Part shown: in pieces, positions 1 through 8,331 of the stretch
Layout: the number at the start of each line of letters is the position of its first letter
Numbering within the stretch: position 1 is the first letter of the stretch
Translations under genes and position numbers: made by a program
The notes under the pieces: generated by a model
Seen by the model: only the letters and a program-made list of their open reading frames with translations
Told to the model about the DNA's origin: nothing
Database searches by the model: none
DNA from: Lysobacterales bacterium
Lineage (GTDB): Bacteria; Pseudomonadota; Gammaproteobacteria; Xanthomonadales; SZUA-36
NCBI GenBank assembly: GCA_028289465.1
Contig: JANQPM010000071.1
Location: 1-36,236 of the forward strand
Length of the DNA stretch: 36,236 bases
Direction of reading: 5' to 3'

Positions 1-111
1 TTGCGGTTTTCGTCCGCACGCGCTTAACGGCTCCGTCAGGAGGCTTCTTCGCTTAGCGAAACCGCCGTCTGACTTCACCTGCGCTACGAAAGAAGCGGGC
101 GTAAGACAACT
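1..111 (-). repeat. Modular hairpin repeat, copy A (inverted orientation)
   Basis: Its reverse complement matches 16888-16978 with about two mismatches over some 90 bases, then ends in a GGACGAAAACCGCAA module that also occurs at 14046-14060 and 17113-17127. It contains a TTCGCTTAGCGAA palindrome between conserved GGCTTCTT and AACCGCC flanks. It lies upstream of the phosphonate cluster and runs to the window edge, so its left boundary is unknown. Confidence 0.8.
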
Positions 112-129
112 TAATAACGGTGGTATTTA

Positions 130-870
130 ATGAGAGCGATTATTCTGGCAGCAGGGCGTGGCAGCCGTCTGGCCGAGTGCAATAACCAGCGACCGAAATC
201 ACTCTTGAGCTTCGATCAGGAATCGCTGATGCAGCGGCATCTGCGTCAACTCAGAGCGCTCGGTATTCGGACCGTTCATCTGGTGGTCGGCTACCAGGCG
301 CGCGAGCTCTATCGGCATGTCGGCAATATGGCGCACCGCGCAGCGGTGGTCTGGCACGAGAATCCACGCTTCGAAGAGGGCAGTGTGATCAGCCTGCTCT
401 GTGCCCAGGAGGCGCTGCATTGCGGCGAACCGGTGCTGATTATGGACGCCGATGTGCTCTACCATCCGGCGATTCTGCAACGCCTGGCGGATTCGAAGCA
501 CGACAATGTGTTTCTGCTGGACCGGGATTTCACGCCGGGCGACGAGCCGGTGAAGATCTGCCTGAAAGACGGCCGCATCGTCGAGTTTCGCAAGCGGCTG
601 GCGGATTCGCTGGACTACGATACCATTGGCGAATCGGTTGGTTTCTTCCGTCTGGCGCCGGACGCGGCGGCCTGGGTGGCCGGGCGCTGCCGGGCCTACG
701 ATCAGCAGGGGCGGGGTGACCAGCCGCACGAGGAGGTCCTGCGGGATTTCGCGCTGCAGGGGTCGTTTTCGGCGGTTTGCGAGGACATCACCGGCCTGCC
801 GTGGATAGAAATCGATTTTCCGGAAGACGTTCAGCGTGCGAAAGCGGAAGTATTGCCCCATATCAAATAA
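130..870 (+). CDS. Stand-alone nucleotidyltransferase, probable phosphonate (AEP) cytidylyltransferase
   Basis: A 246-residue single-domain nucleotidyltransferase of the LicC/PntC type. The N-terminal signature is intact: AAGRGSRL at residues 7-14 and PK at 22-23, which bind the nucleotide triphosphate. A DAD motif (106-108) and a C-terminal IEID (Asp229) supply metal ligands. In this family such enzymes join CTP to phosphocholine or to 2-aminoethylphosphonate. Standing 54 bases before a PEP mutase gene, AEP or a derivative is the likely substrate; that is inference from context. The ATG has only a weak GGTGG upstream. Spacing and strand suggest it is the first visible gene of the phosphonate operon, although upstream genes may lie outside the window. 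The exact acceptor, and whether the nucleotide is CTP, cannot be read from sequence. Confidence 0.85.
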   Translation: MRAIILAAGRGSRLAECNNQRPKSLLSFDQESLMQRHLRQLRALGIRTVHLVVGYQARELYRHVGNMAHRAAVVWHENPRFEEGSVISLLCAQEALHCGEPVLIMDADVLYHPAILQRLADSKHDNVFLLDRDFTPGDEPVKICLKDGRIVEFRKRLADSLDYDTIGESVGFFRLAPDAAAWVAGRCRAYDQQGRGDQPHEEVLRDFALQGSFSAVCEDITGLPWIEIDFPEDVQRAKAEVLPHIK

Positions 871-898
871 CGGTATCAAATAGCCGCTAACCAAATAA
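861..898 (+). repeat. Short tandem TATCAAATA repeats between the nucleotidyltransferase and PEP mutase genes
   Basis: TATCAAATA occurs at 861-869 and 874-882 (13-base period), with a degenerate third copy ACCAAATAA at 890-898. It spans the stop codon of the first gene and the 54-base gap before the PEP mutase. It looks like replication-slippage duplication; a regulatory role is not shown. Confidence 0.55.
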
Positions 899-924
899 TC
901 AACTATCAGGTAATCGTCCAACAG

Positions 925-2553
925 ATGAAAAGAACGCAACAACTTCGCCAACTGCTGTTATCCGGTCAGACCGAGTTCATTATGGAAGCGCACAACGGCC
1001 TGTCTGCACGCATCGTCGAAGAGGCCGGATTCAGCGGCATATGGGCATCGGGGCTGGCCTTGTCGGCCCAGTTCGCGGTACGCGACAACAACGAATTGAG
1101 CTGGACCCAGGTGGTCGACGTACTGGAATTCATGTCCGATGTGACTTCGATACCGATCCTGCTGGACGGCGATACCGGCTATGGTGATTTCAACAATATG
1201 CGGCGGCTGGTCAAAAAGCTGGAACAACGCCGTATCGGCGGCGTTTGCATCGAAGACAAGCTGTTTCCCAAAACCAACTCCTTTATTCAGGGAGAGCAGC
1301 AGCCGCTCGAAGACATCGAAACCTTCTGCGGCAAAATCAAGGCCGGCAAGGATTCCCAGTCCGATGACGACTTCAATATCGTCGCACGGGTCGAGGCGCT
1401 GATCGCCGGCTGGGGCCTGGATGAAGCGCTGAAGCGGGCCGAGGCCTACCGGCAGGCCGGGGCGGATGCCATTTTGATTCACTCCAAGCGCCTGCAGCCG
1501 GACGAGGTACTCGCATTTGCGACCGAATGGGCCGATCGGGCGCCGCTGGTCGTTGTGCCGACCAAGTATTATTCCACGCCGACCGATGTATTCCGCGAAC
1601 ACCGCATCAGTCTGGTGATCTGGGCCAATCATCTGGTGCGCGCAAGCATCGCCGCAATGCAGGCGGTCGCCGCGGACATCGCGGCCAGCGAATCGCTGGT
1701 GGAATCGGAAGGCCGGATCGCGCCGGTCAAGGAGATCTTCAGATTGCAGGGCGCCGATGAGTTGCTGGCGGCGGAAAAGCGTTATTCCGGCACCGGCCGC
1801 TCGCCGGCCTCGGCCGTCATTCTCGCCGCCAGCCGGGGCACCGGCCTGGATGAACTCACCGAAGACAAGCCGAAGGTCATGATATCGGTGGATGGCAAGC
1901 CGGTGTTGCGGCGCCTGGTCGATAAATTAAAGAGCCGCGATGTCAACGATATCACTGTTGTCGCCGGCTATAAGCATGAAGCCATTGACGTGCAGGGCAT
2001 CAATCTGCTGATCAGTCCGCACTGGGAAAACGGCGGCGAATTGTCGTCGCTGGACGCGGCCCGCGATGCGCTGACCGACGATACTGTGATCCTGTACGGC
2101 GATTTGCTGTTCCGCTCCTATATTCTGACCAATTTGCTGGACTGGGACGCAGATCTGCTGGCGGTGGTGGATTCCACACCGGTCGAGACCATCGAAGGCA
2201 ATGCCACAGACCTGGTCTGGTGTTCCGCGCCCGACAACCGTGCGATGTATCAGCAGACCGTTTCGCTGGAAGCGGTAAGCTCCAGTCCGGGAGCTGTGGG
2301 GCGCCCCCCCGAAGGGCGCTGGATCGGCTTGCTGAGGGTAAAGGGCGACGGTCGCCGGGTACTGCTCGACAGCCTCAACCGGCTGAAAGCACAGCCGGAC
2401 TTCGCTGCGATGGGTATGCCGGAACTGTTGACGGAAATGGCGCGGAATGGTCATGCGCCGCAAGTACAGTACATCAGCGGCCACTGGCTGGACTTAAACA
2501 GCATCGACGATCTGCAGCGCGCGATACGGTTCGCCCACGGGCATCGAAACTAA
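925..2553 (+). CDS. pepM: Phosphoenolpyruvate mutase fused to a nucleotidyltransferase domain
   Basis: A 542-residue two-domain protein. Residues 1 to about 285 form the isocitrate-lyase-superfamily PEP mutase that rearranges phosphoenolpyruvate to phosphonopyruvate, the C-P bond-forming entry to phosphonates. The diagnostic motif [10 protein letters not shown] is at residues 110-119, and the DGDTGYG metal site at 81-87. Residues about 296-542 form a nucleotidyltransferase domain beginning [13 protein letters not shown], with DKPK, a YGDLLF strand and a late LDLNSIDD. Such fusions belong to the PntC-type logic in which the phosphonate product is activated with a nucleotide. The P-loop-like signature departs from the classic GxGxR seen in the neighbouring stand-alone enzyme (AASRGTGL here); this may be normal for the fused subfamily or may mean reduced activity. 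The ATG at 925 lacks a clear ribosome site. A 229-base gap with a stem-loop separates it from the decarboxylase. Confidence 0.95.
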   Translation: MKRTQQLRQLLLSGQTEFIMEAHNGLSARIVEEAGFSGIWASGLALSAQFAVRDNNELSWTQVVDVLEFMSDVTSIPILLDGDTGYGDFNNMRRLVKKLEQRRIGGVCIEDKLFPKTNSFIQGEQQPLEDIETFCGKIKAGKDSQSDDDFNIVARVEALIAGWGLDEALKRAEAYRQAGADAILIHSKRLQPDEVLAFATEWADRAPLVVVPTKYYSTPTDVFREHRISLVIWANHLVRASIAAMQAVAADIAASESLVESEGRIAPVKEIFRLQGADELLAAEKRYSGTGRSPASAVILAASRGTGLDELTEDKPKVMISVDGKPVLRRLVDKLKSRDVNDITVVAGYKHEAIDVQGINLLISPHWENGGELSSLDAARDALTDDTVILYGDLLFRSYILTNLLDWDADLLAVVDSTPVETIEGNATDLVWCSAPDNRAMYQQTVSLEAVSSSPGAVGRPPEGRWIGLLRVKGDGRRVLLDSLNRLKAQPDFAAMGMPELLTEMARNGHAPQVQYISGHWLDLNSIDDLQRAIRFAHGHRN

Positions 2554-2668
2554 GCCGGCCGGCCTCTCTCGCCCGCTTTTCGAAGTCGCTCAGCGATCTT
2601 TCGAAGCCGGCGGCGGCCTGCATCTCAGCGCCATACCCGGCGCCCGATTTTCGATAGCATGCCGGCCG

Positions 2669-2702
2669 CTGCCATTTGGGCGGGGTTCGGCTAAAATGGC
2701 AG
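2669..2702 (+). terminator. Stem-loop in the gap between PEP mutase and decarboxylase genes
   Basis: CTGCCATTT (2669-2677) and AAATGGCAG (2694-2702) form a perfect 9-bp stem with a 16-base GC-rich loop. It is followed by TCTGGTTTAT, not a clean U-tract, so it could be a weak terminator, an attenuator or a processing site inside the operon. No other gene is seen in 2554-2782. Confidence 0.45.
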
Positions 2703-2740
2703 TCTGGTTTATGGCCCGGTTTATTCCCCCGGTTTATGGC
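2703..2740 (+). repeat. Triplicated GGTTTAT direct repeats upstream of the decarboxylase gene
   Basis: GGTTTAT recurs at 2706-2712, 2718-2724 and 2731-2737, with 12- and 13-base periods, about one helical turn each. It sits 45-80 bases upstream of the decarboxylase ATG. It could be an operator or a slippage-generated tandem repeat. Confidence 0.4.
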
Positions 2741-2782
2741 TTTGGATATTCACAGGCCTGGTATCCATAATTTCGGTATTCG

Positions 2783-3955
2783 ATGATTCAAGCTCAGGAT
2801 TTCGTTGAAAGCGCACGCGTGCGGGGGTTCGCCTTTTATGCCGGCGTGCCGTGCTCGTTTCTGAAACCGTTCATCAACTACGTGATCGACGATTCGGAGC
2901 TGACCTATGTATCGTCGGCCAACGAGGGCGATGCGGTAGCGACCGCAGCCGGAGCGGCGCTGGCCGGGCAGCGCTCGATTGCGATGATGCAGAATTCCGG
3001 TCTGGGTAATGCCGTCAGCCCGCTGACCTCGCTAAATTATGTCTTTCGCCTGCCGGTGCTGCTGATCGTCACCTGGCGCGGTATGCCCGGTCTGACCGAT
3101 GAGCCGCAGCATGCGTTGATGGGTCAGATCACGCAGTCCATGCTGGAAACCATGCAGATTCCGTCTGAGATATTTCCGGAGAGTGCGGCGGATATCGAGC
3201 CGGCGTTGCGGCGCGCCACCGCGCATATGGATGCCACCGGCCGGCCTTATGCGCTGGTGATGAAAAAAGGTACGGTGGCAGCCCACGAACTGCGCTCGTC
3301 CGCCGCGCCGCCGCGGCCAAACCGCGAATTGCAGGAAACTGGTTTTGATGGTGTCAGACCGACGCGCAGCGCGGTACTGGCGGCGATGCAGTCGGCGGCC
3401 GCCTCGCGCAATACCGTTGTTATTGCCAGCACCGGTTACGCCGGGCGTGAACTGTTCGCGCTGGATGATCGGCCGAATCAATTGTATATGGTGGGTTCCA
3501 TGGGCTGTGCATCCAGTCTGGGCCTTGGCTTTGCGATGGTGCGCCCGGACTGGCAGGTGCTGGTTGCCGACGGCGACGGTGCTGCGCTGATGCGAATGGG
3601 TAATCTAGCCACGGTCGGCGCGTATGGCGGGGATAACCTGCACCATGTGTTGCTGGACAACGAAGTGCACGATTCCACAGGCGGGCAGGGAACGGTATCA
3701 CCAGGCGTGCAGTTTTCACGTGTTGCGACCGCTTGCGGATACGCGCACAGCTATGCCGGCACCGATACCGCGTTGATCGGGCAGGCAGTCGAGGCGGCAG
3801 GGCCGAATTTTATCCATCTGAAAACCGCGCCGGGCGCACCGGACAGCTTGCCGCGCCCGAACCTCAGTCCGGCACAAGTCAAAACCCGGCTGATGAATCA
3901 CCTCGGTGTCGATGTGCCATGGCTGGCGGCGAAAGGAGATAGCAAGCATGCGTGA
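2783..3955 (+). CDS. ppd: Phosphonopyruvate decarboxylase (ThDP-dependent)
   Basis: A 390-residue thiamine-diphosphate enzyme that decarboxylates phosphonopyruvate to phosphonoacetaldehyde, the irreversible step that pulls the unfavourable PEP mutase reaction forward. It opens with a pyrimidine-binding half carrying the expected glutamate in ANEGDA (Glu48). The GDG...N cofactor motif is in the C-terminal half (GDGAALMRMGN from about residue 262, closing N in LLDN). Length is normal for the family. The ATG at 2783 has a weak ribosome site. Its TGA stop overlaps the ATG of the aminotransferase by 8 bases (ATGCGTGA), so the two are probably translationally coupled. Function is supported by sequence and by the flanking mutase and aminotransferase. 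Confidence 0.93.
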   Translation: MIQAQDFVESARVRGFAFYAGVPCSFLKPFINYVIDDSELTYVSSANEGDAVATAAGAALAGQRSIAMMQNSGLGNAVSPLTSLNYVFRLPVLLIVTWRGMPGLTDEPQHALMGQITQSMLETMQIPSEIFPESAADIEPALRRATAHMDATGRPYALVMKKGTVAAHELRSSAAPPRPNRELQETGFDGVRPTRSAVLAAMQSAAASRNTVVIASTGYAGRELFALDDRPNQLYMVGSMGCASSLGLGFAMVRPDWQVLVADGDGAALMRMGNLATVGAYGGDNLHHVLLDNEVHDSTGGQGTVSPGVQFSRVATACGYAHSYAGTDTALIGQAVEAAGPNFIHLKTAPGAPDSLPRPNLSPAQVKTRLMNHLGVDVPWLAAKGDSKHA

Positions 3956-5030
3956 AATCCTGCTCAACCCCGGGCCGGTCAGCCTGTCCGACAAGGTTCG
4001 AAAAGCGGCGACCGCCAAAGACCTGTGCCATCGCGAGCCTGAGTATTTCCAGTTGCAGGACCGCATTCGGGAGCAACTGCTGGCGGTTTACGATCTCAGC
4101 CCTGAAGATTGGAGCGCGGTATTGCTCGGCGGCTCCGGCACGGCGGCGATGGAGGCCATGGTGGCGACGCTGGTGCCGCGTGACGGCCGGCTGCTGGTGC
4201 TGGAAAACGGCGTCTACGGCGAACGTCTGAGTAAAATCGCCGCCGTCCACGGCATCGAATATCAAGCGTTGAACTGGGGCTGGGACGAGCCCGTTGATTC
4301 AGCCGCAGTCGATCGGGCTTTGGCCGCGGGTCAGTTCAGCCATCTGGCTATGGTGCACCATGAAACCACCACCGGCCGGCTCAACGACATCCAGGAGATT
4401 ATCGAGCTATGCAGCAAGCATAAAGTTCAGTTTCTATTGGATGGTGTGTCGAGCTTTGGTGCTGAACATATTGATTTTAATCATAAACATGTTTCAGCAG
4501 TGGCAGCAACAGCAAATAAATGCTTACATGGAATTCCGGGTTTATGTTTCGTGCTTTGTCGGCATTCGGCGCTGCATGAGGCCGCCGTTCCGGCACGAAC
4601 ATTGTACTTGGATCTGGCCCGCTGGAATGACGCACAGCAGCGTCAGGGCACACCGTTTACGCCGGCGACGAACAGCGCACTGGCGCTGGCCCAAGCATTG
4701 GAAGAACTGCACCGGCAGGGCGGCTGGGAGGTTCGCCGTTCGATTTACCGCCAAAGGCAGCAGCGGGTACGCGAGAAACTGGCCGAACTGGGTGTGGAGC
4801 CGCTGCTACCGCCGGCGGAGAGTTCCGCAGTGCTGCGCAGCTATTATCTGCCGACCGGCATGGACTATGACGGCCTGCACGATCGAATGAAGCTGCACGG
4901 TTTCGTCATCTATGCCGGCCAGGGCGGGCTGGCACAGAAAATGTTTCGTATTTCGACCATGGGCGAAATCAGCGACTACGATATGCGGCGCCTTGACGGT
5001 GCGCTTGAAGCCGCAATCGGTGGGCACTAG
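3948..5030 (+). CDS. phnW: 2-aminoethylphosphonate aminotransferase (PhnW-type)
   Basis: A 360-residue class V PLP aminotransferase interconverting phosphonoacetaldehyde and 2-aminoethylphosphonate. The start at 3948 is preferred over an in-frame codon further upstream because AAGGAG lies at 3933-3938, nine bases before it, and the protein then begins MREILLNPGP as PhnW proteins do. HHETTTG is at residues 137-143, the cofactor aspartate is in LLDGVSS (Asp165) and the PLP lysine is in ANKCLHGIPG (Lys191). Beside the mutase and decarboxylase it should run in the biosynthetic direction, forming AEP. An AT-rich stretch with unusual codons covers residues about 158-205, including the catalytic lysine, unlike the rest of the gene. 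Confidence 0.93.
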   Translation: MREILLNPGPVSLSDKVRKAATAKDLCHREPEYFQLQDRIREQLLAVYDLSPEDWSAVLLGGSGTAAMEAMVATLVPRDGRLLVLENGVYGERLSKIAAVHGIEYQALNWGWDEPVDSAAVDRALAAGQFSHLAMVHHETTTGRLNDIQEIIELCSKHKVQFLLDGVSSFGAEHIDFNHKHVSAVAATANKCLHGIPGLCFVLCRHSALHEAAVPARTLYLDLARWNDAQQRQGTPFTPATNSALALAQALEELHRQGGWEVRRSIYRQRQQRVREKLAELGVEPLLPPAESSAVLRSYYLPTGMDYDGLHDRMKLHGFVIYAGQGGLAQKMFRISTMGEISDYDMRRLDGALEAAIGGH

Positions 5031-5084
5031 GGCATAAATGGCGGTAAAATAGATCGTTTGATGCGGCGAATTCCGAGGGCAGTA

Positions 5085-5309
5085 ATGGCGCGCCATAGTA
5101 TTCTGGTTGTTTTGATCGTCACGCTATTTTTTACCGGTGATGCGGAAGCCTATCTGGATCCGTCCACCGGCAGCATGATCATCTCCGCCATCATCGGAAT
5201 ATTCGCATCCATCGCGCTGGCGCTGAAGACCTACTGGTACAAGCTGAAGGCGCTGTTTACCGGCAAATCGGCCAAGGCGGCGGTCGAAGATGATCCGGCG
5301 TCTGACTGA
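5085..5309 (+). CDS. Small YLDP-type membrane protein
   Basis: A 74-residue protein. An N-terminal hydrophobic segment (SILVVLIVTLFFTG) resembles a signal peptide ending near AEA. It is followed by the motif YLDPSTGS, a second hydrophobic helix (about IISAIIGIFASIALAL) and a basic KTYWYKLK tail. Short proteins with a YLDPGTGS-like motif recur near bacterial cell-surface polymer genes, but I know of no defined function. ATG 5085 is favoured because GAGGG stands at 5075-5079; TTG 5058 and ATG 5061 in the same frame are alternatives. It sits between the AEP aminotransferase and the TagF-like transferase and probably helps assemble or anchor a membrane complex; this is inference. Confidence 0.7.
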   Translation: MARHSILVVLIVTLFFTGDAEAYLDPSTGSMIISAIIGIFASIALALKTYWYKLKALFTGKSAKAAVEDDPASD

Positions 5310-5336
5310 CCGGTTCGCAACACTGGTCACCGGCTG

Positions 5337-6524
5337 ATGGGTTTATTCGGCAGTTGGGCGGCCTGGCGGCAGTTCAAGCGATTGTCCGATGACTGGCGCA
5401 ATATCGTCTTCTACGCCGAAAGCGGCCAGGACTGGCACCACTTCCAGCCCATTATTCACGAACTGATCGGCCGCCTGCAGCGGCGCGTGGTGTACGTCAG
5501 TTCCGACCCCGGTGATGCCGGCCTGCAACTCAGGGATGATCGTTTTCATGCACTGTGCATTGAAGAAGGCTGGTTCAGGACGCTGTTCTTTCAGGTCTGC
5601 CGGGCTGACGTGTTTGTGCTGACCATGATGGACCTGCACAATCTCGATTTAAAGCGTTCCCTGCACCCGGTGCACTACATTTATCTGTTTCACGGTATGG
5701 GCAGCACCCATATGGTGGATTTTGAAAATTCCTACGATCACTACGACAGCATTTTCTGTGCCGGGCCGCACCAAATGCATGAGATTCGCCGGCGGGAGGC
5801 GCTGAAAGCGTTGCCGGCCAAGCAGTTGTTCGAGCACGGCTATCACCGGCTGGAAACGCTGCTGGAAGCGGCGCAGACCCGGAACCGCCACTATTCGCAG
5901 GGCGATACACCGACCATCCTGATCGCGCCGACCTGGGGCGACGATGCGATTTTCAATCGCGTTGGCGAGCCGCTGATCCGCACCCTGCTGGAGGCCGGGT
6001 TCAAAGTCATCATGCGCCCGCACTACCATACGATTCGATTGACGCCCGAATTGATATCGGGACTGGTCAATGCATTCAAAGATCATTCTGGGTTCGAATA
6101 TGTCGACCGCATGGGCGAGTCGGAATCCCTGTTCCGCTCGCATCTGCTGGTCTGCGACTGGTCGGCAATGGCGGTCGAATACGCGCTGGGCCTGGAAAAA
6201 CCGGTGCTGTTTATCGACTTGCCGCGGCGCATACGTAATCCGAATTGGCGTGAGCTGGATATCGAACCGATCGAATCGGCGATTCGGCCGCAGGTCGGCG
6301 CCATTCTGGACCTGGCAGATATTGATGCCGCACCGGCGCTGATTCGCCGGCTGCTGGAAAACCCGGACGCGTTTCGCGCGCAGATCAGGTCGCTGCGCGA
6401 AGAGCGGGTGTTCAACCTCGGACGCAGCGTACCGGTTGCGGCTGAAGAAATCGCCCGAATCGCGATTCAGCAAACAGGTTTCGGTTCGGCCGGCCGGACC
6501 CGTGAGGGCGGGACCGTTGGGTAA
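5337..6524 (+). CDS. CDP-glycerol glycerophosphotransferase-like (TagB/TagF fold) transferase
   Basis: A 395-residue cytoplasmic-face GT-B-like enzyme of the family that transfers glycerol-phosphate or ribitol-phosphate from CDP-alcohols to teichoic acids or capsules. Recognisable elements in order: YLFHGMGSTH (about 115-124), GYHRLE, APTWGDD (about 196), RPH (about 227) and DWSAMAVEYALGLEKP (about 273), which correspond to the donor-binding half. No signal peptide is seen. Because the operon makes AEP and a nucleotidyltransferase, the donor could be CMP-AEP rather than CDP-glycerol; this is inference. ATG 5337 is 27 bases after the small membrane protein and has no strong ribosome site. Its 3' end overlaps the next gene by about 8 bases. 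Residues after about 380 are low-complexity. Confidence 0.82.
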   Translation: MGLFGSWAAWRQFKRLSDDWRNIVFYAESGQDWHHFQPIIHELIGRLQRRVVYVSSDPGDAGLQLRDDRFHALCIEEGWFRTLFFQVCRADVFVLTMMDLHNLDLKRSLHPVHYIYLFHGMGSTHMVDFENSYDHYDSIFCAGPHQMHEIRRREALKALPAKQLFEHGYHRLETLLEAAQTRNRHYSQGDTPTILIAPTWGDDAIFNRVGEPLIRTLLEAGFKVIMRPHYHTIRLTPELISGLVNAFKDHSGFEYVDRMGESESLFRSHLLVCDWSAMAVEYALGLEKPVLFIDLPRRIRNPNWRELDIEPIESAIRPQVGAILDLADIDAAPALIRRLLENPDAFRAQIRSLREERVFNLGRSVPVAAEEIARIAIQQTGFGSAGRTREGGTVG

Positions 6525-8331
6525 GGTCGCAACCCGGCGTCGGCTGTGGCGCTGGCTGGGTCATTTCATCCTGGTCAATGCGCTGCTGTTGCTGTTGATC
6601 GGGTTGCGCTATCTGTGGATTCACGGCCCGCCGGCCGGCGGTCTGGCGTGGGTCTACCTGGCTGCCGCCGCACTCGGTCACTACGCATTGCTGGCGGCGC
6701 TGCCGCTGTTTCTGATCGGTCTGCCGCTGATCGTTTTGTGGCCGCGCAAGCCGCTGCTGTTCGGTGCCGCAGCGGTGGTCGCGGCAGCACTGCTGGTCTG
6801 GCTCTACCTGGACAGTCTGGTGTTCGCCGAGAACCGCTTTCATATCACGGTGTTGACGGCACAGATACTCGGCGTTCAGACCTGGCTGTTTGCAGGAATC
6901 TACTTCCTGATCGCGCTGTTTATCGAGTCCTGGCTGGCCAATTGGCTGTGGGCACGCCTGGCCGGCGGCGATGCAAAAGGCAGGGCCAAATGGCTGGGCC
7001 TGGCCGCCGCTGTTGCGCTGGTGGGCGCGCAGCTCACCCATATCTGGGCCGACGCCAACTACTACACGCCGGTTACCGGACTGTCCCAGTACCTGCCCGG
7101 TTATCGCGGCAGCACCGCCAAATCGCTGCTGCACCGCTACGGCCTGGTCGATCTGGAACAATCGCGCGAGCGGCAACTGACCCGGCGCCTGGCCGGGAAT
7201 TCGACCGCCGGCGTACTGCGCTATCCGCTGCAGCCACTGCGTTGTCAGCGGCCGGTACAGCGCCACAATTTACTGGTCATACTGGTCGATGCATTGCGCT
7301 GGGATATGCTGACACCGGAAGTTATGCCGAATACCTGGCGCTTCAGCGAGCGGCAGGCGACCCGTTTCGAGCGGCACTACAGCGGCGGCAATTCGTCCCG
7401 CATGGGCGCGTTCTCGTTCTTTTACGGCATATCGCCGAGCTACTTCAAGGCCGTGGAAGCGGTTCAGCAGCCGGCGGTGCTGGTCGACGAGTTGCAGCAC
7501 GCCGGCTACGCTTTCGGAGTGTTTTCTTCCGGTCCGCTGTACCGCCCGGTCACGCTGGACCGCACGGCTTTTGCCAACATACCGGACCTGCGACTGGTGA
7601 CCGAGCCGGAGTCGGCAGCACCGCATGTGCGCGATCGCCGCATCACCCGCGACTGGCTGGCCTGGCTGGACCGGCATGAACGCAATCGGCCGTTTTTCGG
7701 CTTTCTGTTTTATGACGCGCCGACTGCAGCCGACGCGCCCGTGAATTATCCGGTGAAATTCCCGGTTCGCGGCGACCGGGCCATCGACCGAAAATTCGCC
7801 GATTATCAGGCGTCGGTGCATTTCGTCGACAGCGAAATTCAGACCTTGCTCGAAGCCCTCGACCGGCAGAATCTGCTGCAGTCCACCGTGGTGCTGATCA
7901 GCGCCGATCACGGCGAGGAGTTCGATGAAAACGGGCTGGGTTACGATCAACACGGTTCGGCTTATTCCGAATACCAGCTGCGCGTGCCGATGGTGCTGCA
8001 TTGGCCCGGGCGCGCCGCCGACACCGTTGCTCATCGAACCTCCCATAACGATGTGCCGCCGACCCTGCTGCAGAATCTGCTCGGCTGCGAAAACCCGCCC
8101 GAAGATTATGCGTCCGGCTGGAATCTGTTCAGCGGCCGCTCCTGGCAGTGGCTGGCCAGCGGCAGCTATTACAACTCGGCAATCGTGACGCCCGATCAGG
8201 TCATCGTCAGTTTTCCGAACGGCCTGCACGAGGTCAGAGACCGTGACTACCGGCTGCTCGAGTCCCCGCGCCTGGACGCTGATCTGCTGACCGCGGCGCT
8301 GCGCGAGAACACCCGGTTTTACCGCCAATGA
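6517..8331 (+). CDS. YejM/PbgA-like inner-membrane sulfatase-fold protein
   Basis: About 604 residues: five hydrophobic segments in the first 190 residues (DUF3413-type), then HIWADANYYTPVTG (about 174), a YejM hallmark, and a periplasmic alkaline-phosphatase/sulfatase-fold domain. The domain starts LLVILVDALRWD (about 251) and includes SGGNSSRMGAF (about 290), FFYGISPSYF, SADHGEEFDENG (about 462) and DQHGS (about 478). YejM/LapC of E. coli controls LPS synthesis and has lost metal ligands; here the DHG and following His appear intact, so catalysis is possible. The start is uncertain: TTG 6517 has GAGGG eight bases upstream and overlaps the previous stop; TTG 6436 and GTG 6502 share the frame. 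The next gene overlaps by ATGA. It may act on a lipid or glycan carrying the phosphonate group. Confidence 0.82.
   Translation: MGKVATRRRLWRWLGHFILVNALLLLLIGLRYLWIHGPPAGGLAWVYLAAAALGHYALLAALPLFLIGLPLIVLWPRKPLLFGAAAVVAAALLVWLYLDSLVFAENRFHITVLTAQILGVQTWLFAGIYFLIALFIESWLANWLWARLAGGDAKGRAKWLGLAAAVALVGAQLTHIWADANYYTPVTGLSQYLPGYRGSTAKSLLHRYGLVDLEQSRERQLTRRLAGNSTAGVLRYPLQPLRCQRPVQRHNLLVILVDALRWDMLTPEVMPNTWRFSERQATRFERHYSGGNSSRMGAFSFFYGISPSYFKAVEAVQQPAVLVDELQHAGYAFGVFSSGPLYRPVTLDRTAFANIPDLRLVTEPESAAPHVRDRRITRDWLAWLDRHERNRPFFGFLFYDAPTAADAPVNYPVKFPVRGDRAIDRKFADYQASVHFVDSEIQTLLEALDRQNLLQSTVVLISADHGEEFDENGLGYDQHGSAYSEYQLRVPMVLHWPGRAADTVAHRTSHNDVPPTLLQNLLGCENPPEDYASGWNLFSGRSWQWLASGSYYNSAIVTPDQVIVSFPNGLHEVRDRDYRLLESPRLDADLLTAALRENTRFYRQ

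Noticed and set aside
199..951. Long antisense frame over the first nucleotidyltransferase gene
   Set aside because: It mirrors a clearly coding gene in a GC-rich sequence, has no recognisable domain, and matches the usual shadow frames.
2554..2782. A small gene between PEP mutase and decarboxylase
   Set aside because: No frame there has a plausible start with ribosome site or a recognisable product; only hairpins and short repeats are seen.
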